Shown: positions 48,222 through 55,635 of the stretch, one piece after another
Layout: each line of letters starts with the position of its first letter
Numbering within the stretch: the first letter of the stretch is position 1
NCBI GenBank assembly: GCA_035275065.1
Contig: DATENM010000017.1
Location: 22,785-86,784 of the forward strand
Reading direction: 5' to 3'
DNA: 64,000 nt
Source: Blastocatellia bacterium
Lineage (GTDB): Bacteria; Acidobacteriota; Blastocatellia; UBA7656
The notes under the pieces: generated by a model
Told to the model about the DNA's origin: nothing
Seen by the model: the letters and a program-made list of their open reading frames with translations, nothing else
Databases searched by the model: none
Translations under genes and position numbers: made by a program

Positions 48222-49061
48222 ATGATTCTAGAAGGCGACATTACGATCCCGTATAAGTGGACGACGGGGGCAACCACGGGGAGGTTTCTCGCGGAGCTGA
48301 AAGAGAATGCCCGGCTGGTGGGAGCGCGTTGCCAGGACTGCGGCAAGGTCTATGTACCGCCGCCCGATCTTTGTGGCGAATGCTACAGACCGCTCGGTGA
48401 CTGGGTGCCGCTCAGCGGCGAAGGAACGGTTGTCGCGATCACCAACGTCGAGCGTAGGATGCCCTGGAGCCCTTCGCCTACGCCTTACGCGCTCGGCTTG
48501 ATCCGACTGGACGGCGCGGATACGAACCTGCTGCACATGGTCGCGCCCGGGGTGAAGGCGGGCGACCGCGTCGCGGCAGTCTTCAAAGCCGCGCGCAGTG
48601 GGGTGTTGCTCGACATCGAAACCTTCGTGGCGCTCGATGCGACAGATGCGCGGGCCGACGATCAGCAGCAAACTCCCAATGTAGGCGCTGAGACAAAAAC
48701 CGAATCTCAATCGCGATCATCAACAGGAGGAACAAGCACACAGATGGAAACATTCAAAGAAGTCAGCGAAGTTTTCCGCGCCTTGCCCGGCAACTTTCAT
48801 CAAGAGAAGGCCGACGAAAACCTGTCCTTCTACTTCTCGATTGACGGCGAGCAGTGGACCGTGCTGGTGACGCCCGAAAGCTGCGACGTACAGCCGGGGA
48901 AGACTGTCGAAAACGCCGATTGTTTCCTTAAGACTTCGGCGGAGATTTTTCTAGGCACCATCAATGGCACTTACACCCCTTCGATGACCGACCTGGTCAT
49001 GGGGAAGGTCAAAACCAACAATCCGTTTCTGCTGCAAAAATTCCGCGATCTTTTCGCGTAA
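48222..49061 (+). CDS. DUF35 OB-fold protein fused to an SCP2 sterol-carrier domain
   Basis: The 279-residue product has the DUF35 rubredoxin-like zinc ribbon CQDCGKVYVPPPDLCGEC (Cys37, 40, 51, 54) followed by an OB-fold (GEGTVVAITNVERRM, PYALGLIRLDGA) to about residue 145. A disordered linker then leads to an SCP2-type lipid-binding domain (FKEVSEVFRALPGNF, FLKTSAEIFLGTINGTYTP). DUF35 proteins partner thiolase-fold enzymes. The fused SCP2 domain would hold a lipid-CoA. AGGAGG lies 13 bases before an in-frame ATG at 48744, so a free SCP2 product is possible. Confidence 0.87.
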   Translation: MILEGDITIPYKWTTGATTGRFLAELKENARLVGARCQDCGKVYVPPPDLCGECYRPLGDWVPLSGEGTVVAITNVERRMPWSPSPTPYALGLIRLDGADTNLLHMVAPGVKAGDRVAAVFKAARSGVLLDIETFVALDATDARADDQQQTPNVGAETKTESQSRSSTGGTSTQMETFKEVSEVFRALPGNFHQEKADENLSFYFSIDGEQWTVLVTPESCDVQPGKTVENADCFLKTSAEIFLGTINGTYTPSMTDLVMGKVKTNNPFLLQKFRDLFA

Positions 49062-49072
49062 TCGGCCCGAAT

Positions 49073-49537
49073 ATGGCTGAAGAAAAGAACTCACCGGCGC
49101 CGGTCAAAGAGGTGCGCGGCCAGATTAGCATTCCCTACCGCTGGTCTTACGGCCATGCGCTGACGCGCTTCTTCGAAGAATCGAGAGATCACCGCCGCCT
49201 GATGGGCACGCGCTGCCCGCGCTGCGCGTCGGTGATCGTTCCCGCGGCGCGCATCTGTACTCGCTGTTATGTCGAAGCCAGCGAATGGGTCGAGGTCAGT
49301 GACCACGGCATGCTAGCGACTTACACGACCGTGCATCTGCCCTTCCCCGGACAGCCGACCGAGCCGCCATACACCTATGGGTTGATTCTGCTCGACGGCG
49401 CCAGCAACTACTTTTCGCATTTGATCGACGAGCCGGTCGAGCGCCTTGCCTGCGGCATGCGCGTTCAAGCCGTCTGGGCGGATCATCGCAAAGGCGATTT
49501 GTTCGATATCCAATGCTTCGTTCAAGAAGCGGTGTGA
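49073..49537 (+). CDS. DUF35 OB-fold protein (Ltp2 partner)
   Basis: The 154-residue product opens ISIPYRWSYGHALTRFFEES and has a zinc ribbon CPRCASVIVPAARICTRC (Cys48, 51, 62, 65) and OB-fold (LATYTTVHLPFPGQP, YTYGLILLDGASNYF). It is 11 bases after the DUF35-SCP2 gene, so the two DUF35 proteins match the two thiolase-like proteins in number. It lacks the SCP2 domain. A partner/chaperone function for one of the Ltp2-like subunits is likely. Confidence 0.9.
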   Translation: MAEEKNSPAPVKEVRGQISIPYRWSYGHALTRFFEESRDHRRLMGTRCPRCASVIVPAARICTRCYVEASEWVEVSDHGMLATYTTVHLPFPGQPTEPPYTYGLILLDGASNYFSHLIDEPVERLACGMRVQAVWADHRKGDLFDIQCFVQEAV

Positions 49538-49579
49538 CCAGGCTTTGACTTTGCGGGCTGAACGGACGATCCCGGCTGT

Positions 49580-51085
49580 ATGAAATTAGGCAGAGATGAA
49601 AACAAAGCGCGGCTGGCGATTCTCACCTTTGCGCTGATCCTGCTGCTGCTCATCGGCCTGAGCCTCGGCCTCTACCTCAGGGCGCGCGGCCAGGCCGGGG
49701 CCTCGCCGGTTGTCGTTTATCTTTTCAGCTATCAACTGATCGTGGTGGCCTTCGGGCTGTGCATGATCTACTTGCTGGTGCGCTGGCTGCTGCGTCCCTA
49801 TCGGCGCATGGTCGAGGCGGCCCGCGACAGTCCTGTTCATGCGTCGGCGGCGATGAGCGAGAGCGAATTCGTCGTCGAGACCTTTCAGGCGCTGGTCGAG
49901 CAGCTTCAGGCCAAAGAGCGTGAGCTGGCGCAACTGCACACGCTGGAACGACGCCGCGCCGAACGCTCCGAACGGCTGAGCGAGCGCCTGATCGCTAACA
50001 TCCCCAGCGGCCTGGTGACGGTTGACCAGTCGGGGGCGGTCACCTCCGCGAACGCGCACGCCTTGAAAATACTTGGCGCTCGCCTCAACACCGCGCAACT
50101 GTACGAGCCAGGGACGGCGATGTTTGCGCCCGGCGGGGATTACCGCGCCCTCCTTCAGCTCTCACCGCGGCTCGTCGAGATGATTGGCGAATGCCTGGAA
50201 ACGGGCCGCGCCTTCCGCCGCGAAGAAGTCGTGCTATCGCTTCCCGACGGTCGGGCGCGCCATCTGGGGCTGAGCATTTCGCCGATCAGCGACGCCGGGC
50301 AAACCGTCGAAGGCGCGCTCTGCCTGCTCACAGACATCACCGAAGTGTTGGAGCTGCGCGAGCGCATACGCCTGCAAGAAAACCTCGCCAACCTTGGCGA
50401 GATGGCCGCCGGGCTGGCACACGAGTTTAAGAATTCGCTGGCGACGATTCACGGCTATGTGCAATTGCTCGACCGCCAGTCGAGCGCCGTGCCTGCCGCC
50501 GACCAGCACCTGACGCTCGATGCGATGCTGAACGAAGTGCGATTGCTGACGCGGCTGGTCACCGATTTCTTAAACTTCGCGCGCCCGCAGCAACTCAGCC
50601 TTGCGCCGGTCGCGCTACGCGAGTTGATCGATCACTGCGTCCACGAATTGCACCCCCAACTAAGCGACAGCGGCATCGGGCTTCATGTAGATGGCGAATT
50701 CGACGAAGTGGCCGCCGACGAGAGTTTGCTCCAGCGCGTCTTTCTGAACCTGATTCGCAACGCCATTGAAGCCATTGACCCGAATGCGCCCGAAAAACTG
50801 ATCCGCATCAACGGCAGCCTGGACCCCGGCAGTCACCGGCGCTTTGCTCACGTTCGCGTCAGCGATACAGGCGGCGGCATATCGAGCGAAGACCTGCACC
50901 ACATCTTCATCCCATTCTTCACTACAAAATCACGCGGCTATGGCATCGGGCTGGCGCTGGTGCAGAAGATACTGATGGCGCACGGTGGCGACGTCGCGGT
51001 CGAATCCAGCAGCGCCGCCGGCACAGTCTTCCATTGCCGCATCCCGCTATCGCTCACACCGGGCGGTGTGGAGGAATCAACCTAA
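49580..51085 (+). CDS. PAS-domain sensor histidine kinase
   Basis: The 501-residue product has two N-terminal membrane helices (about 13-32 and 46-70), a HAMP-like linker, a PAS domain (132-255, with VTVDQSGAVTSANAHALKIL), HisKA with His281 (GLAHEFKNSLATIHGYVQLL), and a HATPase domain (NLIRNAIEAID, DTGGGISSED, FFTTKSRGYGIGLALVQKI). It resembles the NtrB-type sensor kinases. No response regulator is adjacent. It follows the DUF35 gene by 42 bases, so it could be at the end of that transcript. Confidence 0.92.
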   Translation: MKLGRDENKARLAILTFALILLLLIGLSLGLYLRARGQAGASPVVVYLFSYQLIVVAFGLCMIYLLVRWLLRPYRRMVEAARDSPVHASAAMSESEFVVETFQALVEQLQAKERELAQLHTLERRRAERSERLSERLIANIPSGLVTVDQSGAVTSANAHALKILGARLNTAQLYEPGTAMFAPGGDYRALLQLSPRLVEMIGECLETGRAFRREEVVLSLPDGRARHLGLSISPISDAGQTVEGALCLLTDITEVLELRERIRLQENLANLGEMAAGLAHEFKNSLATIHGYVQLLDRQSSAVPAADQHLTLDAMLNEVRLLTRLVTDFLNFARPQQLSLAPVALRELIDHCVHELHPQLSDSGIGLHVDGEFDEVAADESLLQRVFLNLIRNAIEAIDPNAPEKLIRINGSLDPGSHRRFAHVRVSDTGGGISSEDLHHIFIPFFTTKSRGYGIGLALVQKILMAHGGDVAVESSSAAGTVFHCRIPLSLTPGGVEEST

Positions 51086-51239
51086 TCCGTTGACTATCGT
51101 AACAGCGGCGCGGGAATCGGCGCTTGGGCGGACAGTTTCAATTCAAATAACTCCCGCCAGCAAACCATTTAACCCAGGTCCAGAGGTGGCCAGACAATTG
51201 CACATCTGACGGCTGGTCTGCCCCCCGACGGAGGACGAA

Positions 51240-51701
51240 GTGCAAACATCAGCAAAGCAAAAGCATCAACCCGGTGAAGCGGGCATGGGCCTGATGGAAG
51301 TCATCGTCGGCAGCCTCTGTGCGTTGATCGTGATGTTTGTTCTCCTTCAAGTCGGGCGCATCGCTTATTCGAAGATCACTTTGCGTTGGGCGACCGAGAG
51401 TTTGGCCAGCGAGCTGAAGGAGGCGAAGGAGCTTGCAAAAGCGCGCGGGCAGAATGTCTCTGTCCTCTTCGACGCCAAGCGCAATCGCTATGGGATTGAC
51501 CGCAATGGCAATGGCAGCCTTGAGGGCAGCGAAGCCGAAGAACTGCCGGAAGCGATGAGCCTTGCCGAAGACGCTGCCGTGACTTTCACGAAGGCGGGCG
51601 TGCTGGCGCCAAAGTCGAAAGAGCCGCAGATCATCCTGAGCAATGTGCGCGAATCGCATCACGTGACGGTCAGCAGCGCCGGGATTATCGATACCGACTG
51701 A
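51240..51701 (+). CDS. GspH/FimT-like pseudopilin with EF-hand loop
   Basis: The GTG start at 51240 follows GGAGG. The 153-residue product has a short leader ending PGEAG, then MGLMEVIVGSLCALIVMFVL. Cutting after Gly15 puts Glu20 at +5, as in type IV (pseudo)pilins. The C-terminal domain (about 60-153) has a perfect EF-hand loop DRNGNGSLEGSE (Asp87, Asn89, Asn91, Leu94, Glu98), so it may bind calcium. It is of GspH/FimT length. It is alone, flanked by a kinase gene and a strong terminator. Confidence 0.78.
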   Translation: MQTSAKQKHQPGEAGMGLMEVIVGSLCALIVMFVLLQVGRIAYSKITLRWATESLASELKEAKELAKARGQNVSVLFDAKRNRYGIDRNGNGSLEGSEAEELPEAMSLAEDAAVTFTKAGVLAPKSKEPQIILSNVRESHHVTVSSAGIIDTD

Positions 51702-51755
51702 AGATTGATTTGTCTGTCGCTAATGATGGGCGGAGACAGGAGTCGCTCTGCCCTT

Positions 51756-51792
51756 GGGCGAGCCATAGCAATCCTATGGCTCGCCCTTTTTT
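51756..51792 (+). terminator. Strong rho-independent terminator
   Basis: GGGCGAGCCATAG and its exact complement form a 13-bp stem with a CAATC loop, then TTTTTT. It lies about 55 bases after the pseudopilin stop. Confidence 0.92.
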
Positions 51793-51844
51793 ATATTCCT
51801 TTCCTCAGCTTCGCTCACCCTTCAACGGCTGCTAGAATTATGGT

Positions 51845-52357
51845 GTGGCTCGCAAGACAGACCGCGGCGCGGAGGCGAGGTTGAAGCTGGGAGTGATTTC
51901 AGACACGCATGGGCTATTTGACGAGGCGGTCATCAACGTCTTCGCGGGCGTTGACGCCATCATCCATGCGGGCGACATCGGCAAGCTCGAAATCATTCAC
52001 CGCCTGGAAGCCATTGCGCCGGTCCTTGCGGTCGAAGGCAATAACGACTGGTTTGGCGCTTACCCGACAGAGCGCCTCGAAGCATTGAATGGCCAGCGCG
52101 TGCTGATCCGCCATATGTTCGGCGAGTTACACCAGTTGGACGCATCGGCCTACCAGACGCTTGAAACCGTGCGGCCCGACGTGCTGGTCTTTGGCCATTC
52201 GCACAGGCCCTACGCGCAAGAGATCAACGGCACACTATTATTCAACCCCGGCAGCGCCGGCCCGCGCCGCTTTAAGCTGCCGCGTACCGTGGGGCTGCTC
52301 AGGCTTGATCAGGCAAACCTCTCTACAGAAATCATCACGCTTGAAGGGCCTGAATAA
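51845..52357 (+). CDS. YfcE/MJ0936-type metallophosphoesterase
   Basis: The 170-residue product has the phosphoesterase motifs in order: VISDTHG (23-type Asp/His), HAGDIG, VEGNNDW (GNND variant of GNHD), GHSHRPYAQ and NPGSAGPRRF. These bind two metal ions in small phosphodiesterases of the YfcE family. The start is GTG at 51845; an inner start could drop the first dozen residues. It is 10 bases upstream of a DUF4112 gene, so they are probably co-transcribed. Confidence 0.93.
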   Translation: MARKTDRGAEARLKLGVISDTHGLFDEAVINVFAGVDAIIHAGDIGKLEIIHRLEAIAPVLAVEGNNDWFGAYPTERLEALNGQRVLIRHMFGELHQLDASAYQTLETVRPDVLVFGHSHRPYAQEINGTLLFNPGSAGPRRFKLPRTVGLLRLDQANLSTEIITLEGPE

Positions 52358-52367
52358 CCGCTGAATT

Positions 52368-52925
52368 ATGGATAAAATGGCCGAAAAACCGAATAGCTTC
52401 ACCGACCGCGCGCTTGCCGAACGTCCCGTGCAGTCCGCCGTCCGCGGCAAGCTGCGCGACATTGTCGATGCGCCGATAGACACACACCTGGAGCGCATTG
52501 AGATGTTCATGGATCGCGCCATCCGCATCCCCGGCACCAACCTGCGCTTCGGGCTTGACCCGATCATCGGCTTCTTCTTTCCGGTGGCCGGTGACTGGCT
52601 CGGAACCCTGGTGGGCGTTTACATCGTGCTCGCCTCTATCCGACATGGTTTGCCGAAAAGCGCCATCACACGGATGGTCTTCAATGTCGGCGTTGACTTT
52701 CTACTCGGCAGCCTGCCGCTGGTCGGCGACGCCGTTGATTTTGCCTGGAAGTCGAATAGTAAGAATTTGCGCCTGCTGAATCAGTACGCCAAAGGCAAAG
52801 GCGGCTCGGTGTGGAGCGACTGGCTTTGGGTTTTCATGCTGCTCGGCATCCTGTTCCTGCTTGGTGCGGGGCTTATCGGCCTGGCGTACTATGCAATCCG
52901 GCAAGCAGGTTTCAGACTCTTTTAA
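52368..52925 (+). CDS. DUF4112 membrane protein
   Basis: The 185-residue product has MDRAIRIPGTNLRFGLDPIIGFFFPVAGDWLGTLVGVYIV and VGVDFLLGSLPLVGDAVDFAWKSN, the DUF4112 hallmark (RxGLDPIIGLxPxxGD and GxxPxxGDxFD). It also has a C-terminal membrane helix (DWLWVFMLLGILFLLGAGL). It is an inner-membrane protein of unknown function. It is the last gene of the native chromosome before the IS and cassette region. Confidence 0.9.
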   Translation: MDKMAEKPNSFTDRALAERPVQSAVRGKLRDIVDAPIDTHLERIEMFMDRAIRIPGTNLRFGLDPIIGFFFPVAGDWLGTLVGVYIVLASIRHGLPKSAITRMVFNVGVDFLLGSLPLVGDAVDFAWKSNSKNLRLLNQYAKGKGGSVWSDWLWVFMLLGILFLLGAGLIGLAYYAIRQAGFRLF

Positions 52926-53040
52926 GGCTGAGTGGCTGTCTGAGCAGTCCTGTAGGGACGCGATGTTTATAGTTGCCGGTGGCTTTGTTGTGTAAATCGA
53001 AATGGAAGCAGTCTTCCACAATATCGAACTCGGCAACTGC

Positions 53041-53628
53041 TCACACGGCGTAACTGTCTGGCATTCCCAAATGCGTCATCCGGTTCAATGCCGCACACCT
53101 GACTAGCACTTGCGTCGCTTGCCCTGCAAACTGACGCGCGCTGAGGCGATCTCCGAAGATCACTTTCACCCGAAACATCTGCGTCTCGGCCAGACTCCGC
53201 CGATCATAGCCTACTTCTTGCTTCCATTGTTTGGGGCCCACCTGGCGAATCCGTCGCAGGTTTTCATCGCGAATCAAGCGCTCGGCCTGGCGATTGCCGT
53301 GCTGCCATATCTTCGCATTGCGGCGTGGCCGAATCGCCGCTTTCGCTTTGCGCTGACGAATGGCTTCATAGCAATTGCGCTTATCATAGGAGCCATCGCC
53401 GCTCACCTGCGCCAGCTCACCGCCGACTTGCTCAAGCAGGTCTTCGAGCACTTGCGAGTCGGCGACGTTGTTGGTCGTTACCACCGCCGCGACGATCTCG
53501 CCCGTCGCCGCATCCGCGCCCAGATGCAACTTGCGCCAGGTGCGACGTTTCGTGTAGCCGTGTTGGCGAACTTTCCATTCGCCTTCGCCGAAGACTTTCA
53601 CCCCCGTCGAATCGACGACCATGTGCAA
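53041..53628 (-). pseudogene. IS5-family transposase, 5'-truncated (left half)
   Basis: The frame contains the C-terminal catalytic part: NEPLHMVVDSTGVKVFGEGEW (first Asp), VSGDGSYDKRNCYEAI (second Asp) and RRSLAETQMFRVKVIFG (Glu), ending MTHLGMPDSYAV. About 100 N-terminal residues with the DNA-binding region are missing; homology stops at about 53640, where an inverted half of another copy begins. It is related to the element at 63164 onward and to IS903-group transposases. Not expected to be functional. Confidence 0.8.
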
Positions 53629-54022
53629 GGGCTCATTGGCCCAGATCGGCGGCCAGATCGAGCAGGTGACCGGCGATGGCGGCTACGATTATGTGGATTG
53701 TTATGAGGCCATCGCCGAGCGCCAGGCGAGAGCGGTGATCCCGCCGCGACGGACAGGCCGATTGCGCCCAGCCGATGAGCGATTCCGCGCCAGAGACAGC
53801 AACCTGCGACGGATCAAGCAAGTTGGTCGAAAACAGTGGAAGCGAGAGCGCCAGTATCATCGGCGGAGTTTGGTAGAGACGGCGATGATGCGGCAGAAGA
53901 CGATCTTCGGCAGCGGGTTGAGCAGTAGAAGGTTCCATAATCAAGCGGCAGAGATGAGCCTGAGATGCGCGGCGCTCAACCGCATGACACATCTGGGAAT
54001 GCCAGAAAGCGATGCGATCTAA
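53621..54022 (+). pseudogene. IS5-family transposase, 5'-truncated (right half)
   Basis: Homology begins near 53639 with LAQIGGQIEQVTGDGGYDYVD and continues RRTGRLRPADERF, RRSLVETAMMRQKTIFGSGL to LGMPESDAI. The first catalytic Asp and the whole N-terminal half are absent, so it is non-functional. It matches the left half only moderately in DNA, so the two halves derive from different copies. It faces away from the left half at the shared breakpoint. Confidence 0.8.
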
Positions 54023-54120
54023 GCCGCGTTTGATGCTTTACAGATAAGGTGTACTCAATAATCGAATTATGCAGCAACGCCGCGGTTTTCGGCTAACTAT
54101 GCCCTGATTCATCTTTGACT

Positions 54121-54387
54121 TCAACTTGTCTGCAATAACTCTGGCTTGGCGATTGGTTCGCTGATTTCATACAAGAAATCGGGCGACATATCCGCGCCGT
54201 TGCCCCAAACGATTGTATCTAATTCTCGATTCACAGTTGCGCTTTTGAAATAGTCAATCTCCTTTAACGGCTCAAACACTTCTCCGTCTAGATGTCGCTC
54301 TAGATCAGCCACCCTTATACTCCCGTCTTCAAATGTCAGCAGCAATTTATATCCTGAGACATATTCCACATCCTTAACGTAATGCAT
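54121..54387 (-). CDS. DUF2442 protein
   Basis: The 88-residue product MHYVKDVEYVSGYKLLLTFE with LERHLDGEVFEPLKEIDYFK and IVWGNGADMSPDFLYE is a textbook DUF2442 protein, a small family often paired with DUF4160. Here it starts 10 bases after the DUF4160 gene. Some pairs behave like toxin-antitoxin modules, but activity is unproven. The stop lies 40 bases from the IS end, so a cassette attC on that side could have been lost to the IS. Confidence 0.9.
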   Translation of the reverse strand: MHYVKDVEYVSGYKLLLTFEDGSIRVADLERHLDGEVFEPLKEIDYFKSATVNRELDTIVWGNGADMSPDFLYEISEPIAKPELLQTS

Positions 54388-54397
54388 ATCGAACCTC

Positions 54398-54658
54398 CTA
54401 TTGCAAAGGCTGAATACTCCGCAACGGTTTCATGGCCATCGCAAGCTCCCAATTCTGCATCAACTCATCTCGATGCTCAAACGCCCATTCCAGTACCAAG
54501 GCGACGACACGCTTGGGCAAGTGGCCCTCAATAAGCTTCAAGTCGGAGATAGTGAAAACCCCGGTTTCACCGGAATACTTGGCGTGAAAGTGGGGCAAGC
54601 CATGTTCTTTATAATAGATCGCGATGACTATCCCGAAGAATCTGCTGATTTCTGGCAT
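54398..54658 (-). CDS. DUF4160 protein
   Basis: The 86-residue product MPEISRFFGIVIAIYYKEHG with LPHFHAKYSGETGVFTISD and LKLIEGHLPKRVVALVLEWA is a DUF4160 protein. The family is small, cytosolic and commonly encoded next to DUF2442. It lies just inside the first attC site (54702), so the pair forms the leftmost recognisable gene cassette. Confidence 0.9.
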   Translation of the reverse strand: MPEISRFFGIVIAIYYKEHGLPHFHAKYSGETGVFTISDLKLIEGHLPKRVVALVLEWAFEHRDELMQNWELAMAMKPLRSIQPLQ

Positions 54659-54701
54659 AGCCAGGATTTTATCAGCTGGCTTTAGACTGATGCCATCCCG
54701 C

Positions 54702-54793
54702 GCCTAACGCTCGCGTTCACCGGGCCGCCGCGCGGCAATGGCCAAAGGATGAGAATTGCGCTGCGGCGGCTCCGGTGCAACGCCTTGTTGGGC
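54702..54793 (-). repeat. attC-like recombination site a
   Basis: GCCTAAC and GTTGGGC bound a 92-base imperfect palindrome. On the minus strand it reads GCCCAAC-AAGGC-GTTGCACCGG ... CCCGGTGAAC-GCGAGC-GTTAGGC: R'' and R' core sites, 5- and 6-base spacers, and L''/L' arms with one extra base in L''. These are the features of integron attC. It follows the PIN toxin gene on the minus strand. Confidence 0.88.
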
Positions 54794-54817
54794 GGCGTGT
54801 CGCAACAACAATTTTTT

Positions 54818-55204
54818 TTACCACAAGCGTGATATTGGATAGGCGTCAAGCGCCGAATCAATACTCACAATTCGCATCTGCTCGACGATAGCTTGCGCTA
54901 TCAATAGTCGATCAAACGGATCTCTGTGGTGGAATGGCAGAATGATTAGCGCGGAAGCATGAGTCACTTCGACAGGCAGCAGCTCAAATCCATTCGCATT
55001 GAGCTGGTCCGGTATCAAAGTGGAAAACGGAGCCGATAAAAATAGCTTGCCGACACTTAGTTTGATAGCTATCTCCCACACGCTCGCAGCACTTACATGC
55101 TTCTCGTTTGCTAAGTCCTCTATTGCTGCGCGGGCTTTGACGCTGAGATTGGGATTGCCCATTATGAACCAAAGGAATGTGTGCGTGTCTAATAGGAGTT
55201 TCAT
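54818..55204 (-). CDS. PIN-domain toxin (VapC-like)
   Basis: The 128-residue product MKLLLDTHTFLWFIMGNPNL has the first acidic residue of the PIN site (LLLDTH), Glu in SAASVWEIAIK, and Asp in RDPFDRLLIAQA. PIN proteins are metal-dependent RNases and typical toxins. The start overlaps the antitoxin stop by 4 bases. The pair forms a cassette between attC a and attC b on the minus strand. Confidence 0.9.
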   Translation of the reverse strand: MKLLLDTHTFLWFIMGNPNLSVKARAAIEDLANEKHVSAASVWEIAIKLSVGKLFLSAPFSTLIPDQLNANGFELLPVEVTHASALIILPFHHRDPFDRLLIAQAIVEQMRIVSIDSALDAYPISRLW

Positions 55205-55428
55205 TCCATGTATTCTTTAAAGTCTTCGAGCGGTTCATCAAAATCATCCGACATGGTTATCAATCCTTTGGCACTACCGAACTGAGGGCGCGACTTGGCC
55301 GTCGCGATAGGGACGAGCTTTACGAGGTGTTCAGCGTCCTTCGCAATGATGATCTCTTCGCCCCCGACGGCAGCGTCTATGAGATCAGGTAACTGCGTTT
55401 TTGCTTCTTCCAGACTAACTTGGTGCAT
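55201..55428 (-). CDS. Phd/YefM-type antitoxin
   Basis: The ATG at 55428 follows AGAGGTGAAAAG, giving 75 residues: MHQVSLEEAKTQLPDLIDAA, EEIIIAKDAEHLVKLVPIA. This is the Phd/YefM fold used as antitoxin for PIN toxins. Longer starts run into attC b. It overlaps the toxin gene (ATGA) as usual for such pairs. Confidence 0.88.
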   Translation of the reverse strand: MHQVSLEEAKTQLPDLIDAAVGGEEIIIAKDAEHLVKLVPIATAKSRPQFGSAKGLITMSDDFDEPLEDFKEYME

Positions 55429-55482
55429 CTTTTCACCTCTCGCTTGAGAGAATAGCACATTCTGATTAGCATAGGGCAAGAC

Positions 55483-55575
55483 GCCCAACGCCCCGCGTAA
55501 CCGGGCGCGCGAGCGGCAATGGCAAGAACCATAAGAAATCCGCTTCGCGCGCTCCGGTTCACGCGATTGTTAGGC
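55483..55575 (-). repeat. attC-like recombination site b
   Basis: GCCCAAC and GTTAGGC bound a 93-base palindromic segment. Minus-strand reading begins GCCTAACAATCGCGTGAACC and ends GGTTACGCGGGGCGTTGGGC. It lies 60 bases after the stop of the large NTPase gene. The arms are less well conserved than in sites a, c and d. Confidence 0.8.
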
Positions 55576-55635
55576 CGCTTTCAAGTGTGAGATAGCAGCG
55601 CTACACAAATACGCCTCGAAAGTTTAGGGGTCACA

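Larger units (their letters stand above)
52981..54081. mobile_element. Hybrid IS5/IS903-group element, two inverted halves
   Basis: The left end GGCTTTGTTGTGTAAATC (52981-52998) and the right end, which reads GGCGTTGCTGCATAATTC on the minus strand (54064-54081), match at 13 of 18 bases. They resemble IS903-type termini. Each end is 59-60 bases from a transposase stop codon. Inside are two transposase 3' halves pointing outward from one breakpoint near 53640. No target duplication is visible between the flanks, which fits joining of halves of two different elements. Confidence 0.75.
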
